Below, piece by piece: positions 1-15,350 of a stretch of 64,000 nt of DNA. The notes under the pieces were generated by a model, which had not been told where the DNA came from, did not search any database, and saw only the letters and a program-made list of their open reading frames with translations. This DNA is from Ascaris suum. Its lineage: Eukaryota > Nematoda > Chromadorea > Rhabditida > Ascarididae. Positions within the stretch are counted from its first letter, which is position 1, and every line of letters starts with the position of its first letter. The position numbers were made by a program, and so were the translations under genes. The DNA lies in assembly GCA_013433145.1 (NCBI GenBank), contig CM024175.1, forward strand, positions 8,726,516 to 8,790,515, written 5' to 3'.

Positions 1-2695
1 TTTTAATTTTCCACAATAGGATTGAGAAAGCGAATTTTTTTTTTTATTAAAGAATTGGAAGTTGGTCGGATAAGTTGAAATAAAAACACACCATTTTCCA
101 CATTTTACTTTTCTCGTGTTATAGTTGTTCCTATTTCGGCTACATTATATAAATGACTTCTCAGGTGAGTGGCAGGTAAACGCCTTCATCTTAATAACTT
201 CTCTAGCACACTTCTCCGCTTGTTTTAATTCAGTCGATAAAAAAAAAAAAAAAAACCAATTGCTGTTAAATGCAGTGAGTTTTTAAGCGTTGAAATGTCT
301 GTAAAAATTTTCAAGACTGATGAATTACTTGGAAACGCGATATTGATAGTCGTCTTATAGTGCACATTATATTTCATAACTCTATTCTTTAGTGATATTC
401 GAATTAGTAGGCAATATGTACACATAATGCACATACTCTTTGCGCATATACAGGCTTATAAACGCGTATAAAAGAAAATTAAACTTTGATGGGTTTTGTA
501 TTGATTAAACCCGATAAACGCATCAATTTATTCCTCATAAAACAAAGCAGCCATTTGAAGAATTCATGGAATTATAAATCACTTAAATTCTCACTTCAAT
601 GAGCAGCAATTCCGGAAGAAGCTGAATCCCAATGAAACTCATTTGGGCGAGCTTTAATGAGCTTTAGCTATGTCTCGTTTGCAAATTAGATGAGATTCAA
701 CAGCTCAATAATCAAATGGTTCTATTCGAATTATTTTGTTTCGTATTTACTTGTGGAAATTTGTGGCGATTCTCTTATAGAATGAAAGAAAAACTTCTTT
801 TTTTTTAAAAGAATGCTCTCATAAAACTAAAATAGAACAGAAATGAAACGGTTGCATGTCAAAAAAAACGGTTGCGAAAAAAAAAGCATGTCATTTAAAA
901 AAATCAAAAGAAGTTTTTCTTGATTCAATAAGACATCGCTGAACAAATTTCGTCAACTAAATATGAAATACAAATACTTTGAATAGAACCATTTGAAGAT
1001 ATATCACTATGCACCTCATCAATGAAGATTGCATTTATCGCCTATATAGAGGGATTATCAAATATCACGTTCGTCAAGTCGTATGCAAAAAAAAAAACCC
1101 AGGTACTTCTATCTCTCTCACTTGCCTTCCCTCTTGTCCTGCGTCTCCTTGCTTCACTCCTTCTATGTAGCATGTTTTTGCCAGTTTAGCAAACAGCTCT
1201 GAATCGCTCTGTGGCCTACTTTGCAAGAAATTATGTGAATGTGCTTCATAGATTTTTATTTAGTTATGCACAAATAATATTCTGCTACATGTGTTTTTCA
1301 AAAGAAAGAAAAAACGAATAAATAACTGCTGCGTATCATCAATTGAGTGTGGATTACTACAAGCAATTGTGGATTACTGTAAACAAATATCAATATAGGC
1401 TGATAATCCTATAATATTATCAACTGATCAGCAACAATATGCTATCATCGCGCGAATTTATTCGAGTCCTAAATGCATTAATTTAAGCGGTATCGACAAC
1501 GATGTTTTACGTTATATGTTTCATTACTGATGGGAATTATGTTACTTTGGCTATTGAATTCAATGACTTTTTCCACATTTTATTCGGCATCACAAATACG
1601 CTGAAAAATCTCAAAAAAAAATTAAATATTTACAAATAGGGAAATTAATTCGTGTGAATTTTTTTTTCAACACTTAATCCGATCGTCTCTAAGATATGAA
1701 ACAAAACATGAAAACATACGATTACTTTTATTTTCTTTATATTTGGTAATGAATGCAATAACTACCCTTAAAATTTAGCCAAAATTTAGGTAATAATATA
1801 AACACGTAGAAAGAAAAATCCCGCTTTATGCTGAGGAAGAAGTGCGTCTATTTAGAATACATATGCATATATAACGTTGTAGAATAAAAAGGTGGTCCTG
1901 ACCGAACGAAATATAGTGGCTGGCGACTTAATATAATGTAATATGGAGGAGGAGAGAGGGGCTATAAACTGCTGAGATGAAAAGGGCAAGAGATGACAAA
2001 ATCAAGAAGACTTTTACTCATCTATAAATCTATAAATTTCGGGGAGACTATAAGGTCAACCTTAGTACATTTCATAATTAATCGTTGCAAACTGGAAATT
2101 CCGAGATAAATAAATGCATTTTATGAAATTAATCGCTTAAGTGCTATGTGGTGAGGAATAATTTCACAGCGAAAGATCAAAAAAAAAAAATTCTTTGATA
2201 GATTCAGTTCAAACGTGCGATTTTCAACTTTTTTTTTCCTTTTTCACTCCCTATACCTATAAAAATGATCAACATTTTTACAGTGCACGCTCTTAGTTTG
2301 CAGAAATAAGCACTCTCTAACATATATCTGTATTCGTGTTTGCGAGACGGGTATGCAGAAGAGAAAGGGGATGAGCTGAGAAAAAGATCAAAGGTCCTAT
2401 ATTCATTTCATATAACGACTTAAAATTCCCGAATAGCAAACAATGGAGATTAATCAATGTGTGAAAATAATCATGCTATCATTGGTCAACGAACACTTCT
2501 TTGCCAAGAGAACTTAAGTTCATTGAAATATCTTTAAGGAGGAACGTCGATTCATAGACAACACTTGAGTAAACTCGCAATCTAACGAAGAGCAGGATCA
2601 GAGCAATATATGCAAGTAAATTGTCGTTTACAACGGGAATATAAGGGATAGCGAACTTAATTGTTGCCCATTTTTAGTCAATCATAAGAAGGAAT
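1..2695. other. AT-rich stretch, no gene recognised
   Basis: The sequence is AT-rich with many A and T homopolymers. I see no frame long enough, or with convincing splice signals, to call as coding on either strand, and no structural RNA. Confidence 0.5.
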
Positions 2696-2836
2696 ATGTT
2701 TATCAAATTGCTACCGGTATTTATCATTTTCGTTATTGCGACGTCATGGTTTAGGGAATCTAAACTATGCATGATAACGACCATTAATGATGTTCTTTTT
2801 GGAAATATTGTAATTAATTCGGTATTAGTTGATTAA
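2696..2836 (+). CDS. Possible small secreted peptide or signal-peptide exon
   Basis: A 46-codon frame opens with a textbook signal peptide: MFIKLLPVFIIFVIATSW, with one Lys, a hydrophobic core and a small-residue region ending near Ala15-Thr16-Ser17. It then runs RESKLC to a TAA. The ATG lies 18 nt after a good 3' splice acceptor (cccatttttag, ending at 2677), which fits a trans-spliced leader site. The frame could be complete, or it could be a first exon that leaves at a GT such as the one at 2791 and joins the Cys-rich frame at 3339. Those two do not match in phase (0 versus 1), so a middle exon would be needed. No homologue is recognised. The call rests only on composition and the acceptor. 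Confidence 0.3.
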   Translation: MFIKLLPVFIIFVIATSWFRESKLCMITTINDVLFGNIVINSVLVD

Positions 2837-3338
2837 GAATTACATTTATTGGGCCTCTTTATTATATAACAAAGTTAACGGACAAAAACAATTTCCCGAA
2901 AGTTCTTGTTTCCATTTCGCATTATCATAATTTACATTGCACTCACATAGGTGGAAAATTTTCATAATGGAAAATTGTGAAGAAAAATACGTTCCTTTTT
3001 TTTCGCCATCCTTGAATGAACGTAAATTGACCCTTGCTGCGGTTATTTGAAATTTAAAACCGAACCAATGCACAAATTCATATCTCTAGCGCACATCTGC
3101 TTCTCATTTACCACCGTTAATTTGCGAGAGTGCAGACGATTTCTTTCTTTCATTTATTTCGTGACGCTTTCGATGAATGCTGCATTGGGAGCACGTGAAT
3201 ATGAGACACAATTGTAAAGGTTTTTTTATGGGAAACCGCTTGGGAATGTCGCAGACATCAATTTTTACGCATCCAAAAACACTGCACCCATGAGTATAGG
3301 CATTCATTTGGTCGAACTTTATTGAGATCCTGATTCAG

Positions 3339-3562
3339 GCAATTATCCGACCACGCAAACGTCAAATATCAAATTGCACGCTTTGCTGAGCGTGCAATTT
3401 GAGTGCAAATTATCCACGTTCACTGACGAAGATTGTGAACAAAGATGCGAGCAACTGCTGAATTTGTTGAGTGAAGGCGCGTACTTGGATGCTCGGACAA
3501 GAGAAGAGGGAGGGGGAAGGAGGACAGATTGTGGAGAAACATCATTGCCTTGCTGCAAATAA
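3339..3562 (+). CDS. Cys-rich terminal exon, candidate secreted peptide
   Basis: After the acceptor tgattcag at 3331-3338 the frame is open to TAA at 3560-3562. It encodes a hydrophilic, charged segment with six cysteines: ECKL, then DCEQRCEQ, then TDCG, then PCCK at the extreme C-terminus. The pattern C..C.x3.C..C..CC ending in CCK resembles small disulfide-rich secreted peptides, but I do not recognise a family. The exon begins in phase 1 and needs an upstream exon. The signal-peptide frame at 2696 is the obvious partner in position but not in phase. The antisense frame over the same bases looks less protein-like. Confidence 0.35.
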
Positions 3563-5526
<1,964 letters not shown>

Positions 5527-5822
5527 CACGCGCCTTTGCAGTTCCGCTTAGCAGATCATGCGATTCGGCGATACAAAAATAATATATCATCCACAATAGT
5601 GCATTCATATTTTAACTAAGTGGTTTGGTTCGCATAAAACCTTCCTAGAGGAATGGCTCTTTCTGCGTTCCTATGAACAAGTAATGAAAATTAGCGCTGC
5701 AAACTGCGGCTAATTTAAAATACACTCAAGCAGTCGCAACTCTATCTCAAATTGGAGGAGCAATTTGAGAGTTGGAAGAAAGGTTAATCTACGCCGTGCA
5801 TTCCATAATCAAATTTCTTAAC

Positions 5823-6391
5823 CTTAATTTCAGTAGTAGCAAAGTTGAAGCTATCAAAGAGACAGACGCATAAAAGCGCATAAGGCGCATCTTTGTATGG
5901 AAAACTCTGTTGCACTATGCTTTCTAGATGCAAATTTTCCAGAAGCATATCAAGCAATTTTTCGTGTAAATTTATATATGGCAGTAGGATCAGGTAATAT
6001 CTATCATTTGAAAATATTAAATACCGATAGACTGTAGAATGTAGCTTATCAGTGTTAATGAGAAGAGATGCCCAGAAATACAACTCCGTCTGTTGGAGAT
6101 CAAAAAAAAAACGGAACATTCGATGAAATTAATAAAGTTGAGCCATTAAGGCAGTCATGCAACAGCAGTAATAAATATATATAGGCACGCATTCGTTTGA
6201 TGAACAACAGACGAGAATAATTACGCGGCATCTCTCGGGAATGAGCATTCGGGAGAGTCGAAAACAACAGAGTGCAATTTTGCGGCACCCATAAGATTTG
6301 AGAAGGGACCGACATAATCAAGAAAATAATAAATTTGATCGTAATTGTAGTAGTGATTTAGTAATATTGGAGCATTAATGTGATAGCATTG
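5823..6391 (-). CDS. Two coding-like exons of an unrecognised gene
   Basis: On the minus strand, 6391 to 6225 is open for 55 codons after the acceptor cttgcag. It reads like protein, with segments such as NHYYNYDQIYYFLDYVGPF and KLHSVVFDSPEC, and it can leave at a GT at 6224. The second interval, 6089 to 5823, is open for exactly 89 codons. It sits between a strong polypyrimidine acceptor (ctccaacag) and a donor (attaag/gttaag), and encodes segments such as TELYFWASLL and LLDMLLENLHLESIV. The two do not join directly in phase with those sites, so either an exon is missing or the first ends earlier. I do not recognise the family. The frames may belong to a host gene or to an old mobile element. 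Confidence 0.35.
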
Positions 6392-7969
6392 CTGCAAGCA
6401 TTTTTGTCGAAGCGAATATTCACTTCCTGTTCAAAATTGTTGATTTTATTTCATTTCTGTTTTGTTTCTCGTTTCTCAATATAAACGCCTCTCACATTTT
6501 TGATTTGGTGAGATTCGACTGACGTCAAGCGAGTGCAGCAAAACGAAATTTAGTGCTGCCTCTGAGGGTATCTATAGCAAATCGAGCACTCTCTATGGAC
6601 GACATGCTATGAGAAACGATTGTGCTGCTTACCTCACCTTTGGTATCCATTAGCATGTAAAGCGATGGATTAATATGATTGAGCTATCGGTACATTGCGA
6701 TGGGATCCGTAAGAAATGTGGTATAAGATTTCAACTCACATTCTATGTGCTTACGACTGTTTATCCATCATTTAGATTATGCTGCAGGGCTATCTCCTTT
6801 TCAATATACTCCGCATATCTCCAGTGTGATGTGATGTCCGTTATTGCAGGTTCATTTTCGCTCAAAGTTTTATCTTTGCGCGTCGAGAGTAGCATTTACG
6901 AGTGGCTCAACAACATATCTTTGCATGCAGATAAACGGTTGAGTTGTTGGGGTGTTACCAACTCGATGCTTCCGATTCATCACCTTGATACCTCGTGCCT
7001 GACACGTCAGGATCATCTAGTATTCAACCGATAACAATATACAGGTTACTAAATGAGTACAACCAACTCTTACTGAGGGAAATGAATTAGGCATATATTA
7101 AGCACTTGCACGCAAATATAATCTCGCGTACAATCTTTAAAGAAACGTTGGTAAAACCTAATTGGTTATTGTTGCGAGCCAGGATTATAGGGAAAATAGT
7201 GGTTGCGATATCATAGTGCCGTACGGTGCGATTCAAGACTGTAAAAAACTCTCGGGGCACCTCCAGGTAAAATTGCTGCCCTATCTATCTGCAATAAAGG
7301 TAGTCTATGCGTTTATGACTGTGTGTACGTGTGTATTTGTGCCTCCAGCAATTATTTCTGTGAAACTGATGACGAAATGACGGTCAATGACGGAAGCCTA
7401 AGCGTAATATCGTAGACGCAAACTCATTTTCTTCCTATCGTGAACTACGGATGTTATAGGAAAACCAGCTTTGCACAACCAGTCACTTGCACTCTAGTTT
7501 TGGATTTGTATAGGTAGCCAACTTTGCAGAAAAGTGCCTAATAAATGGTCTCAGAAGGAAGGAAAAAGAACTAACCATGCGTAATTTCAATAATATCTTC
7601 CTTGGTTGCAATTAAAATTTGCTCCAGAATCTGCTGCTCGAGTTCGTGCTTCCTCTAATGAATGTAATGAATTTGATCGCTTACATTTCAGGTGATAATC
7701 TATCTTTCTAAAGCAGTAAATGATTAACTCAAGAATAGAATAAATTATGTGCGCAGCCATCGTTCGATCGTTTTTGTATGTTCGTTTGATTCGGAGATCC
7801 GTCAAGTATTCAAACGTTATTATCGTTGTATGAAATCGTTCATAATTCACGGCAAAAGTTGCTCGTCATCTAGTTTTCAATGCTGTTTGCGGCGATATCC
7901 ATCCATTCGATGAATGATTTACATATTATTGCGCATTCGGTACACAAGCCTAGATAAGCTCAAGCAGAC
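6392..7969. other. No gene supported
   Basis: A 119-codon plus-strand frame at 6675-7034 and a minus-strand frame over the same bases compete. Neither has splice context or recognisable motifs. A segment near 6770-6900 on the minus strand looks somewhat protein-like (TDITSHWRYAEYIEKE) and could belong to the same unknown gene as 5823-6391. Confidence 0.4.
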
Positions 7970-8023
7970 AATATATAAGGCAGGAAATGATTTTTAAAAA
8001 AATCATTTCCTGCCTTATATATT
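7970..8023. repeat. Perfect 26-bp inverted repeat with 2-nt spacer
   Basis: The left arm 7970-7995 begins aatatataaggcagg. The right arm 7998-8023 is its exact reverse complement, with AA between them. It can form a perfect hairpin. It is not adjacent to any gene I can identify. Confidence 0.95.
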
Positions 8024-11000
8024 AGTGAAGTTGCTTTCCAATCAACTTTATTGAACAGTATTCGAGGACTTTTATTTTTAATCATTTTATATTAGTGCGG
8101 AGCTTTGCATCGTAAATCTGCATCCACAGCGCATTCAGGTAACTTCATGCATCTATGAGTTTGTTTGTCCGTTTGCCCGATAATTTCAGTTCGGGAACAA
8201 CCGGAGTGAAATCTCCTAAACCATCCGCTTGTCGTAAAAACTTCGATAGGAACAAGGCGCACCATAGAGTTCTGTTCTATACCATATTCCAAGATGACTG
8301 ATCAACTTCTATCGGTTTATTTGCAATACGACGTAACACGATAGTATTGTATTCTTAGCGCTGAAAAATGTCAAAAATTTCTGTATATTCAAACACATTA
8401 TATTAGAGTCAGTTTATGCATTTAGTCGATATGATGAGTGAAACCGCAGAATCGAAAACCTTCGCAGCTTGTTTTTATACGACTTTATAGATACAGTTAT
8501 ACTTGTGAACGAACATCCTCTTTCTCATGACACCCTCATCAATTCACTTGAAATCATTCATCGATACCTGAACGTGTTCATAGAAAAAGCTAGCCATCGA
8601 CTCCATTTTAAGGCGATGAGCAAATAAACCGCCGTGTTGATCAATTGATTGATTGATTGATTGATCGATAGGCATTAACGACGATGAAAGATGACAACGA
8701 GATGACAATCTTCTTTCAGCGGGCATATTCTGCCCCTCAAAATACGTTAAACAATCATTGAAATAAGATTTGTTAGATATGGGAACAATTTCCACATTAG
8801 AATGATTTTATATGGCAATGTAACACTGCAATCATATCGTATACAAGTTTCTTCCCCTCCCCTCAACCAACGACTCTTCATAAATAGTAAACTCCATATT
8901 CAGACTCAAATTAAATCTGCTGCATATTTCAAAGTATTTTAGTCTCTAGCAACCTTTGTTATTCTATATCTTCCTTGTTTTGTCCAAATCGAGTTCTATG
9001 TCGCATTACTCCCCTTGCTAGACGGAAAAACCCCGTAAAATATACTTTCATCCTGTTGAGGGGCACTGCAGTAAGCTTATATTCCCGGCATGTTCTCGAA
9101 TGTTTCATTCAATTTTTTTCAGCCTCGGCATTGGCCAAACTTGCGAGCCATCTACTCTCTGCATTACGCATAGACTCCTTTCAGAGAGTTCAAGAAAGTG
9201 ATTGCAAAAATGCAATAACATAAAATTGCAAAAAAAAAAATCTCAAAATAATTTGCAACAAAAAAAAAGCCGATTGCAAAAAAAGCAACAGCGATAGAGT
9301 GGTGTGCAATTGTTTCATTGCCAGTGGAAAAAAAGGAGAATGATTAGTGAGTCATTTGGAAAGAGTAAACATCATAAATGCTAACGCTACACTATTTAAT
9401 AAAGCGAAAGTTTGAAGAGACGAGTTTTTTTATGAACAATTAACAGATCGATAGCGTTCATTTATGTTTTACAACAAAAAGCCTCTTCAATGCTGCAAGA
9501 ATTGCTTCACAATTTTTATCGCGTAGTGATATTCGAACTGAAAAGTACGCGAGGAATTGGCACAATATGTGCTTTTCGTATTTTCGTCGACTTGACCGTC
9601 TCTATGAGCACTTTAAAAATGATTCATATTTCTAAGTGCTCATAAAGCACGAGCCGACCCACGGTAAAGTAAATATAAAGTTTCAGGCACGTTTCAGTGC
9701 CTATTCCGATCTTTACAACTTCATGGATCAACCTGAAAGCTTTTTCTATCTTCGGCAGATTAAAGTCGAGAAGCGATTTTTCAGGAGATGGGAAGGCTGA
9801 AAGGATGGGGAACTTGAAGCATGAATAAAAAATACGGTCTCCGAAAGGACTTGATGACATTACAAGGTTTGTATCATCAAGCAATGTTGCCATCAGTATT
9901 AATTATTGCTGCGACACTACATACTATTACTGCCACCAATGGTGTGTTGTGCTTGTACTACCGCTATTATTAGCTACATTTGGAACTTCTTAGCAAGGCA
10001 GTAAATTACACCCAATGCCCACTTGATAGCAGCTAATACCGATATCTGTAATACTTCTGCCTTGCATATTTGCTTTGTTTAACGCCGAATTATTTCTTAC
10101 TAAGTAATGCTACCGCATTATTCAGCAGCACACTTACGAGTACACTCCACCCACTAACACAGGCACTCATCACCATTATTACTACTTCTGCTAATCCTAT
10201 ACACTCAATATTATCACCGCTTCCATTAATATTTATTTACTAGTAGTTACTGATTTAAAGATTGTTACCAATAAACAGGTACAAACACCGGAAAAGCGCG
10301 AGTTCATGGCTATTAGATTTGCAAGGCTCCAATAATGTTATGGTTTCTAAAGAAGGTCGAAGTGGATAGTCGTAAGTGATATCGGTATAATCAACTATGA
10401 GTTTCTCGATGCCACTCCTCCTCGCACAACTCTGATGAAAACTTCAGCAGGTAAACTTCTCGACTCTTCCTTCATTGATTTCCCACTCGAAATGATGGTC
10501 GATAAATATGCATGGTGCGCTTCGCAAATGCAAATTTGCAAAAAATACACAACAATAGCTTGGCGATATATTTTTTTCGACAATATTTCATAGACATTTT
10601 CACTGCACAACGCCCTCCAAAAAAACGCCCGCAAAATCGATTCGATCGTTTCGATGGTGTCTAATAATCCGAAAGAAACTTATATTTCGTGCCGGCTGTC
10701 ACAAGACTTTCATATTATTTCTCTCTAAAATCTACTATGGACAAACTGCAAGGCACATATTCTAAATCATTATACCAATATACCGTACCAGTCAATATTT
10801 GAGTGGCGATGTCTCTTGCACAGAAAGGAATTGAATTGTGAAATGCGAATAAGTGAATTAGTAATAAATCCCACCTGAATAATCGTTATGCAATGTGAGC
10901 ATGAATAACGTCACATCGATGCAATGCAATACGTCATTGTTTGGCAATGCAATACAGCTAAATGCAATTATTGCAGAAAAATGCAACGTTGAGAAATTGA

Positions 11001-14000
11001 TTACTAAATTGAGCTTAAACGTTGCATATAGCGCTTTTTTTCTTCGTGCCTTTTTTTCAAGGAAAATTATCATCCCTCCTTTCATGCATTGCCTTATCAA
11101 TTAATCAACAATATTCTCTTGTTTGCATTAGTGCATCGATAATTCATTCAACCATCGAATATTATGAACGAATTTGCTGAAAACATATTTGCTATGAATA
11201 TAGCATCGCATTTCAACCGTTTAGATTCGTTCATTTCAAATTGTATGTTATCTACAATTTCCAATGGTTTTTGTAATGGTATCTAAGTGCTCTTTCCCAT
11301 ATATCAAATGAATGAAAGGAAAACGGATGAAAAAGAAAAACGCAAGGAAATCGTTTTTCACGAAGATAAGAATAGAATTCTTAAGTCATTTGTTGTGAGA
11401 TGTGTGGATAAATCATGGCTCATTTTCGTTCAGACAGAAACGCTTCATTCGACGACACTCATCACCGATAATCGATATCGTTATCAACGTTCGGATAGGT
11501 AAATCAGAAATATGGAGATTTGAATGTGTGGTGTAGAAGTTGTTGAGATCGCAATTAATGCAGCAAGAGCTTTTGTGTTTACACAGTGCATAACAGTAAG
11601 AAGTTATGATTATCGTTGCTCCCTAAAACGTATGCGCCCTTCTTCGAACGTCATAGATGAGCATAAAAATTAAAATCGTTATCACTAAACGAACGTTTTT
11701 CCATACAGGTAAAAGTCTATCGATGCATCTAGTTAGTGCTACCTTTGAAGAGCGTCGACCTTTTGCTTTCCATCCGTAAGGCGTACGCTGATTCATCGCT
11801 GAGATAAAAATTTAATTCTAACGATTTCGTAATTTTCCATTGTCTTTTTTTATAACCTACGAACTTAAAACTTTTTATAACCTACTTCTACAACCTAAAA
11901 TTAATATCAGTGTGCAATTTCCGATATACGAAAATGTAGTCATCATAAAATTCCGATTAAAGTCTAGCTTGTCAGAGAGTAATTTTTTAGCACAAAAAAA
12001 AGAGAATAGATTGTTTTCCTTGCAAATTTCACCTCCATATAATTAGAGATTCAAGTTGAATTACATTCAATTTTAAGACGCTAAACGTGAAGAATATTGA
12101 TGCAATGTTTTTGCTTTATTCCGATAGAAGCACTGACCGGATGAGGGAATAAATTTTACAAATAAGTTCAGTGGAAAAGCCGAAATAGTTGTTCTATATT
12201 GATTTTCACTTAATTGTTGCATTCACTTAAATAGAAACTCATTTTATCATCTATGAGAGCGATTAGTTTAATCATCAAGAGGAAGAGAGGTTATTATCAC
12301 CTCATTAAAAGAGAAATATTCTTCGATAACTTTTGCGAATAATTCTCAGCATTAAATCAAATTTTCAATGAATAAATATTAACTTCTGAGAAATTAATCC
12401 CCAAAATCAACATGTAGTTGAAGTTCACTTCTTCCGGATTCTTTTCTTTTCTTATTGAAAGTTGTTAGATAATAAAGAATTTGTGTCCGAGAAAAACTTT
12501 ATCGAATTCATATCTAAAGCATTCACCTAATCAAACCTTGCGGGAACGTATACAACTTTAACACAGTGACAGCAAAAAAATATATTCCTGCGTGTAAGCA
12601 GGCCTTAAATTTTAAGAGGCAAGGAGCATTTGAGAAACTCCTCACTTCTGAAGCAATTTGAAGAAAGAGGAAGGGAAAGGATTGGGCGGACGAAACCCAT
12701 AGCGTCAAAATCTGGAAGCTAGGAGAGAAAGAAGATGCTTCTCACCATCTTCCTTTTCTCAATTATGTCGTCGAAGTTATACTTACATATGAAGCAAATA
12801 AATTCCACATAAAAGACATTGATAGTATAAATCACTCGAATTCATTAACCGTATCAATACCAACCTTTGAAGTTCAGTTTTCTTTGTTGGAGAATGCTGA
12901 CACAGCTTTAACTGAATTAGAGAAAAGAAGTCGGTATTGTGGATGCAAATTCATTAAATTTCTACTCGTACTTATCATTTTTCCTAACTTTCATTAGAAA
13001 ATACTCATTTGGAAGCCTTAAAAGTGTTCATAATTTTTGATAACCCCTTCTGTCTATCGTCTTCACAGCAAATCGATACACCTCGAATGGGTATGCCGAA
13101 CGCGGCTCACTCAGACGGAGTCAGTCTCTAAGCACGTGTATCGCCACTGGTGTGCAATCGATGTTGCACAACCTGGCAAAACATTGTGCTGTGCATATCA
13201 TGTGATGAGTCAATGAATCAGCAATCGTCGTTCGCATTGAATTCACGTCTCTTCGTCTGCATTTCTACATTCTCGTGTATATCATTACGGCAGTTAAACT
13301 AACGTGCAGGAAATGCATTTTTCCCCGACAGTCAAAACTATAAAAAGCGTATAGAAAGTGCATTTTTCTCCGGAAATGAAATGCGCTATTGAAAGAAGGA
13401 TACAATTTTTGCGGCACATCAATGTCGATACAGTGGGGAATTTATTGTCTTGTTGAAGTGAATTTTGCATTCGAACACTCAAGGAGTCTTTTAAAAAGGA
13501 CAGCGCATCTTCCCCTTATTTGTCGCCTGCCTGTTTGAGAGTACTTACTTGTGTGGGTAGGAATATTCACTGTACGCGTGGTTCAGATGGTAGTATGATG
13601 ATAAGAAACAAGATGTTGTGTAATAGTATCAGCATGAAGGGAATTTAACCTCCTAAAATGCAATGCTGAGGTAAAAAGGTGCAATATCCATACTTCCCAC
13701 ATCTAGTGACCTAAAATTATCCTCACTCTCTCAGCACAGCATTACTTTTACCCAAATTTACCTGTCCGAGAGTATAAGCATGCAACACCTTGTTTCGCTC
13801 AACTCACACACCTTTCACATGCAAGCTTGCACGTGACCTAGGTGGATGAATAAGGGCACATTTCTTTATGAAGATCCCATTGAAGTTGCTACAAACATGC
13901 GAGGAAATAGAATGATTGACAGCATTGACAGTGTCCATTGGTTTGTTGGAGTGGGTGAGGCTAGCTGAAGGATGTGTGCCCGTTCAGATAGGACAGCCGT

Positions 14001-15255
14001 GCACACCGCCAATAATCGATCGTCCACGGAGCCGCCGTCGCACACTCCCCACTCATCGGTCGTTTGCTAAGCCTTAACACACAACCGCAGCGTTCACCCT
14101 TTTGGAAATGATATGCACATTTCTCAAATACAAATACACCTTGTTGCGTAATTGTAATATCAGTGCAAAAAGTTACATTTATAGGATTTAATCGGAATTG
14201 AATGCTCACTGAAGTCATTTTTTAATGCAGTAGAAGGAGTGCAACAGAGGAACTCAATGAGAAAAGAGTAGACAGTAAAAAAATATGGAACTGAGAAAAA
14301 AAAACATTACAGTTCTTTGATGAGTGCTTGTCTTTCTGAAGTGACACCTGGGAACAACTAGTGCTTCTGTGCAATTCCTCTTTCTTCTCACTACCAACGC
14401 TGACCTAGTGGGTGGTTTGGTGATATGATTCTAGGCTCAAAGACATGGACCACCTTCAATAAGCTTCAAACGTATACAGGGAAGATGTGCAACTCAAGAA
14501 TTCCTGAAAGTATTTTATCGGATGCAGTAAGGGCTTGATGAAATTTTTTTCAATCGTGCTTACAAGAATGTTTGAAGGACTTCTTCGTACACTCCCCATA
14601 TATGCCATCCAAGAGGTACTCATTGCCAGTATTGATATCGCAGATATACATTCTATTGTTAAGGGCTACTCAACAGATTGCTGGCCCTCATTAAAAACTG
14701 CAACACTATTTGTGAGCGAATACGCTTGCATATTGTAATTTTCAGTTTTTTCTGCTAACAGCGATCACGAAGCATGCTCTAATATGAAAAGGACAAAACA
14801 TGCAGTAAAGCATATTACAAGACAAAGCATACAAGGGATATAAAAGTGCGAAGCATAAAACAAGGAATATTAAAGGTCAAAACACAGAAAGAATATAAAG
14901 AGGCGAAAAATACAAAACACGGGGGGGCACTATTAGTCTCAGAGAAAATCCCCTTCGTATTCAAATTGCTCCCCACATTGATCATATCAGATTGATTGCG
15001 ATCATTTGGTAAACGTTGTGTGAGTTGGCGCAATTTGCATATAAACCAAATTACGACGTTTACCACAGATGTAAAATGTTTTTCATTAAGAAAAAAAGAA
15101 AGAGCCGCAAGAATCTGCTCGAAAAATTACGAAATATTCCTTAATGCCCTTTGCCCTTTCTATGATTTTATATGATGCTGAATGGATGCAAAATTTCGTC
15201 AGTGCAAAGCGTCCAGCTGACTTCATCGATTTTTTCATACGCACGCGTGCGCGCA
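8024..15255. other. Unassigned AT-rich intergenic sequence
   Basis: Only isolated short open frames occur (for example 9624-9893, 10395-10634 and 13961-14218 on the minus strand). None has motifs or a consistent exon chain. There is a small GATT tetranucleotide run near 8645-8665. The stretch from about 14790 to 14930, upstream of the ubiquitin promoter, is purine-rich with recurring acaaagcata-like words. Nothing is called. Confidence 0.5.
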
Positions 15256-15350
15256 CATCTTATTGGGCGTGGTGACGCGCGCTCACCCAATCATCGCATT
15301 GCGTTCGACGTTGGTATAAAAGCGTTTGCGAAAACACGAAGCCATCATTC
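15256..15350 (+). promoter_or_regulatory. Polyubiquitin core promoter (CCAAT/TATA)
   Basis: A TATAAA box lies at 15315-15320. Upstream are an inverted CCAAT box (ATTGG, 15262-15266) and a direct CCAAT (15287-15291), flanking a GC-rich GTGGTGACGCGCGCTCAC core, so the pair forms an imperfect palindrome. Alternating CG/CA dinucleotides precede it. Transcription would start near 15345, about 260 bp before the first ubiquitin ATG. The strong, compact design suits a highly expressed housekeeping gene. Confidence 0.75.

Noticed and set aside
6675..7034. 119-codon plus-strand ORF
   Set aside because: No motif; composition is not protein-like; a more plausible minus-strand frame overlaps it.
9624..9893. 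89-codon minus-strand ORF
   Set aside because: No recognisable domain, splice chain or neighbour; ORFs of this length occur by chance in a 64-kb window.
13961..14218. Cys-containing minus-strand ORF of 85 codons
   Set aside because: Cysteine spacing fits no family I know, and there is no signal peptide or splice context.
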